NCBI GenBank assembly: GCA_963082975.1 | Contig: OY720344.1 | Coordinates: 81,952,053-82,016,052, forward strand | Direction of reading: 5' to 3' | From: Labia minor | Taxonomy: Eukaryota; Arthropoda; Insecta; Dermaptera; Spongiphoridae | Length of the DNA stretch: 64,000 nt | In this document: positions 60,355-64,000 of the stretch, in pieces | Numbering within the stretch: the first letter of the stretch is position 1 | Layout: every line of letters starts with the position of its first letter | Position numbers and translations under genes: made by a program | The notes under the pieces: model-generated | The model's database searches: none | Told to the model about the DNA's origin: nothing | The model's input: the letters and a program-made list of their open reading frames with translations, nothing else

Positions 60355-61170
60355 TATATAAATAAAGTAAATGAGAATCCTCAATTTTGTAATAAAAAAA
60401 AGACAAAAATTAGAATTAAAAATAACAATTTAATTATTTTATATTTATTCTTCATTAAAAAAAAATTGTAAATAAAAAAAATGGTTTAAACATTATAACA
60501 AAGGACAACATTGAAATTATACATTTTCTTCTATGTTTTGCGAATAGAAGAAACGTCATTATGATTGATATCATTCTACTTTTATTAAAAATATTTATTT
60601 TACTAATGAGATTAGTTTTTGAAAGTTTTTATTATCAAAAACCTACTTGGGAAACAATTTTAAAAAAATTTAATATGATGAATGGCTCAGCTGATGACTA
60701 ATGGTCCGCGCTTGAGGCATCCAAAATAGTTTTGAACTTGTAATAAATTTGGTTAAAAGCAAAGTGACAGGATCACTCGAAAGAAGCTCATCTCTTCCAA
60801 TGGATTAAATAAATCCCCTTCTGCTAATAGTTCAATATATTTACAATTAAATGATAATAAAATAATTAAATAAAAAATTATTATACATTATATTTATATA
60901 ATGTATAATAATGAATTAAAATATTTTCATTTTCTATTTTCACCACTTTTTCTTGACAATTTATGTTAAATTATTTTATTTTTATTATAATTAGAAAAAT
61001 ATGTTCATATTTTTAAATATCATCAATTTAATTAAATGTAATTACTCAAAACATTAATTTTGTATCTGATCAGAAAATAACTATACTTTTTTATACTAGC
61101 TACCTAATTTCATTAATATAATACAGTATGATACAATATACTTAATATAATATAATAAAATATAATATAA
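60355..61170. other. AT-rich DNA with a perfect 15-bp hairpin
   Basis: Arms 60877-60891 and 60898-60912 (ATTATTATACATTAT and complement), loop ATTTAT. No gene recognised. Confidence 0.5.
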
Positions 61171-61525
61171 TAAGGAACTCTTTTGAACCAATTTCAATAA
61201 AAAAGTTTCTTATTGGGAAGAGTTGCTTTTAAGGAAAAAAAGAAGTATAAAAATACTTACCATCTGGAAATATTTTTAATTAATTAACAGAATCTAACAG
61301 AAATTGTAGTAACTCTTCTAATTAACAGAAATTAACTTCAATACTGGCAGCACTAAAACCCAAACATATTCCAATAACAGAATTTTTACAATTTGAGATT
61401 ATGTTGTTGTGAACAGCTGTCAACTGAAATATATAGCTTTATAACAATTAGTTGCTTATACAGAACAGTTGAACTAAAAAAAGTTGCTTTTATAGAGGTT
61501 CCTTATATAGAGAGTTCACTATATA
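61171..61525. mobile_element. Possible pogo/Tigger-like element remnant
   Basis: The right end on the minus strand reads GTGAACTCTCTATATAAGG then AACCTCTATAAAAGCAAC, resembling pogo/Tigger-type termini. The left end has related GGAACTCTTTTGAACC and GAGTTGCTTTTAAGG. No transposase coding or clear TA pair. Confidence 0.3.
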
Positions 61526-62235
61526 TATATATTTATACATAAAACAAAATATTTTTTTGTTTATTTAAATTTAATAATTATAATACTATATAATAATATC
61601 GAAAATAATTTTTTTAATAAAAATAAAAGGATTTCTTGTTCTAATTTCGTTTTTAAAAAAATGAAAAAATATAGGATTTACTTTTTTGATTCTTTTTTTA
61701 AGCGATTTATCTTCATTTGGAGTCAGGCTAATTAATTTAAACATAATGATGATTGAGATGATGAGAGATCCGCCATATTTGTGCGGGGTGTTTTATTAAA
61801 TTAAAAAAATGTCGCTGTGAAGTGAATTAAATCGCCCTTGGGGAGAGAAGTGTAGACAGACACACGTCACTTCGAAATATAAAATACATTCTGATTCGTG
61901 AATAAATAGAATCCAAATGAAAATCTCAAATTTGAATAATTATGTAGGAATATTTATTGATAATTAAATAGCGAAATGAAAATTAATCCATTTTTTTTTT
62001 ATTTCAAAATTTTCAATATTAAATTGTATTTTAACGACTGTATCACCTTGGTGATGATTATGTACACTCTCCACTTCCCAAAAATTATATAGGATTTTAG
62101 ACATGGAAAAAAGCACTATAATAAAGAGAATAACGATCAAATACAGATGAAACCACTGTTTATATTTATATCTGGTAATTTGTAGGCAAAATTGTAACCA
62201 ATGGATAAGGAGAAGCAATTAATTTTCTCTATACC
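61526..62235. other. AT-rich DNA, nothing recognised
   Basis: The ORF at 61964-62218 (minus) has no recognised domain. Confidence 0.4.
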
Positions 62236-62239
62236 TAAC

Positions 62240-62345
62240 ACTGATATTAAAATTTTTAAGACCTAATTAAACAACAATTTAGTGAAAATGCCTTGAAATT
62301 TGAAACAAATTATTTTTTGGAACAAATTAGTTTTCTCAACCATTC
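62240..62345 (+). repeat. Dispersed repeat, copy 2
   Basis: Same ordered words as 29690-29855: AATTAAACAACAATTTAGTG, AAAATGCCTTGAAATT, ACAAATTAGTTTTC. 62346-63905 beyond it holds no gene I can support. Confidence 0.4.
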
Positions 62346-63913
62346 GCTACACAATTGATAACCACGATGATTTCTTGTCTACCAGAGACTTCACGACGGT
62401 TTCTCCACACATCTAAAACAGATTGTGGATTGTAAATTCCTAACCAAAATGAATGCAGATTGAGGAACAAACGGAGGGTAGGTATATCATATTTGAAAAG
62501 GGTATCTTTATTGTTTTTCTAGATTTTTAAATAATAAAATAGAACATAATCAACATAATTGAAATATTAAACATTATATTTTATTTATTATTATTATTTA
62601 ATATATTAATTTAAAATTCAATTCAATATTAAATTAGAATTTACTTTAGCGTTTAAGGCTTTTTAAATAAGAAAAGATCTCTTCCATAATAATCACCTAA
62701 AAACTCTCATGAAATAGATATATTGTTTTATAAATAAATATAAATAATTTGCCAGTTTTCGATTGCCTTGAAAATTAATTTGGCTATAAAATACTTAAAT
62801 TTTGAATTTTCAAATAAATTTATTTAATAACATTTCCTTTTCTAAAGTTTTCAATCATTAATTCAAATTCAAATTTTATAGTTATTAAATATTTTTTTCA
62901 TTCTTATAAAACATAATTTAATAGTAAATTATAATTTCTGGTTAATAAACAAACTTTACTCGAATGTACTAATGCAATGCAATTTATTATTAAATAAATA
63001 AATTTAATGGTATTTATGAATTGTTTGGTCCTTGTTAACCAGGTATATCAAGTATACTTAACATTTGAGTTGTGAACCTAATAATGTAGAGAAATTATTT
63101 CTCTTTTCATGGTGTATTTTAATCGTAAACAGTTTATTCTATTCGTTGCCAATCCAATTAAATTCAAGCAGGAAATAATGAAATGAATACTTGAATTGAA
63201 ATAACTTTTGCCAACTCGATGAGTGATGTGGGTGGAATCCAGAATAGAGTAGCATGGCTTGTTAATGGAGAAAAGCTTTTTACAAATAGAAAAAGTATTT
63301 ATTATATGAAAAGACAAAGAAAAAATTACCTACGCCTTCTATTTCGAAAAATAATTAACACTTCACTAAATTAACCAATAAGAATAAGAAAAGTAATTTA
63401 AAATCGTTTTAGAGAATGGAAGAAAACTTTTGTTTTCAAAAATTTTTTAATGATTTAATTAAATTTCATATTTGTTTGTGTTGCTTAAATTATATATTAC
63501 AAAATATTTGTTAAAAAAAAATCATTTGTTAAAATCAATAAAATTTAAGATAAGATGAAGAAGAAAAATGTTATGAATGATTTATAATGAAAAAGAGATG
63601 ATTTATTCATATGGTGAGGTGATAAATTTTTTTTGGAAAGCTCATGAGCTCATGTGAAATCACATCTTCGTAAGAAATATCTTCTCGTTACTACATTTAA
63701 AAGCAAGCCATTGGAAGAAGATAACAAAACTAGACATTTTTCTAATTAATCTAATTTACCAAGAAAAAACATTTATATTTATATTTATATACCCAAAACA
63801 AATTAAAGATTGCGTTTAGAGTAATAAAAATACTTAGTTATATATATAAATCGTTAAATCAAGGATAGAATTTCCAAATCATATACTATATATCTATATC
63901 TATCTATTTAACT

Positions 63914-64000
63914 CAGTGAATCTCAACCACTGTGCCGCGGTACTTTTGTGTGTCGCGAGATTTTCAAAATGTGTCGCCCAATTTTACAAATGTAAAGTTC
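63914..64000. mobile_element. hAT MITE, cut by the window end
   Basis: Left end CAGTGAATCTCAACCACTG with the flank ATTTAACT (63906-63913), whose centre is TA. The interior (TGTGCCGCGGTAC, ACAAATGTAAAGTTC) matches the 50005 element. The right end lies outside. Confidence 0.8.

Overview
This is a very AT-rich eukaryotic window, almost certainly from an arthropod and most likely an insect; the order cannot be fixed from the sequence. The evidence is the set of mobile elements: Buster-type and Ac-type hAT elements, mariner/Tc1 relics, RTE/jockey-like non-LTR retrotransposons whose C-terminal tails resemble those common in insects, Helitron 3' ends, INE-1-like elements and a tRNA-type SINE. I find no host protein-coding exon, no rRNA and no convincing functional tRNA. 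There is no bacterial-style operon, CRISPR array or origin. It reads as a gene desert or a very large intron filled with transposons.

The only intact long genes are two copies of one hAT transposase of 619 residues, at 39214-41073 and 58101-59960. Each lies in a 3303-bp element with terminal inverted repeats and its own 8-bp target-site duplication (CCGTACTT and CGTTACAT). All landmarks in the two copies keep a constant offset of 18,887 bp and the proteins are the same, so both insertions are recent and the family may still be mobile.

Layout. 1-2.4 kb: LTR-like block, SINE, hAT MITE. 4.8-5.3 kb: mariner relic beginning with a perfect 19-bp hairpin. 6.3, 11.4, 13.2, 21.2 and 30.7-32.6 kb: fragments of one non-LTR family ending in (GATA)n, one with an inverted junction. 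10.4-11.1 kb: TIR-bounded Tc1/mariner relic. 11.2, 14.0 and 54.9 kb: Helitron-type 3' ends. 16.0-16.4 kb: a second, older non-LTR tail. 17.3, 24.7, 26.8 and 51.3 kb (family B), 52.2 kb (family A), 45.1, 47.7 and 53.2 kb (family C): INE-1-like elements. 23.6-24.1 kb: two short hAT elements. 34.2 kb: piggyBac-like MITE. 38.1-43.4 kb: first full hAT element, palindromic MITE, mariner remnant. 46.9-50.3 kb: nest of four hAT-type elements plus an INE-like one. 55.4-56.8 kb: repeated AT-rich modules, a tRNA-like sequence, and a duplicated GC-hairpin unit. 57.0-60.4 kb: second full hAT element. 63.9-64.0 kb: a hAT MITE cut by the window end.

Between the repeats are several 200-500 bp islands of balanced base composition with no ORF and no recognisable transposon (near 0.5, 3.4, 15, 18.3, 20.2, 22.4, 25.4, 27.8, 37.7 and 51 kb). 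They are candidates for conserved non-coding, possibly regulatory, DNA, but only comparison with a related genome could show that. The small hAT elements carry the same TIR start and the same central-TA target preference as the full-length element, so its transposase could plausibly have mobilised them.
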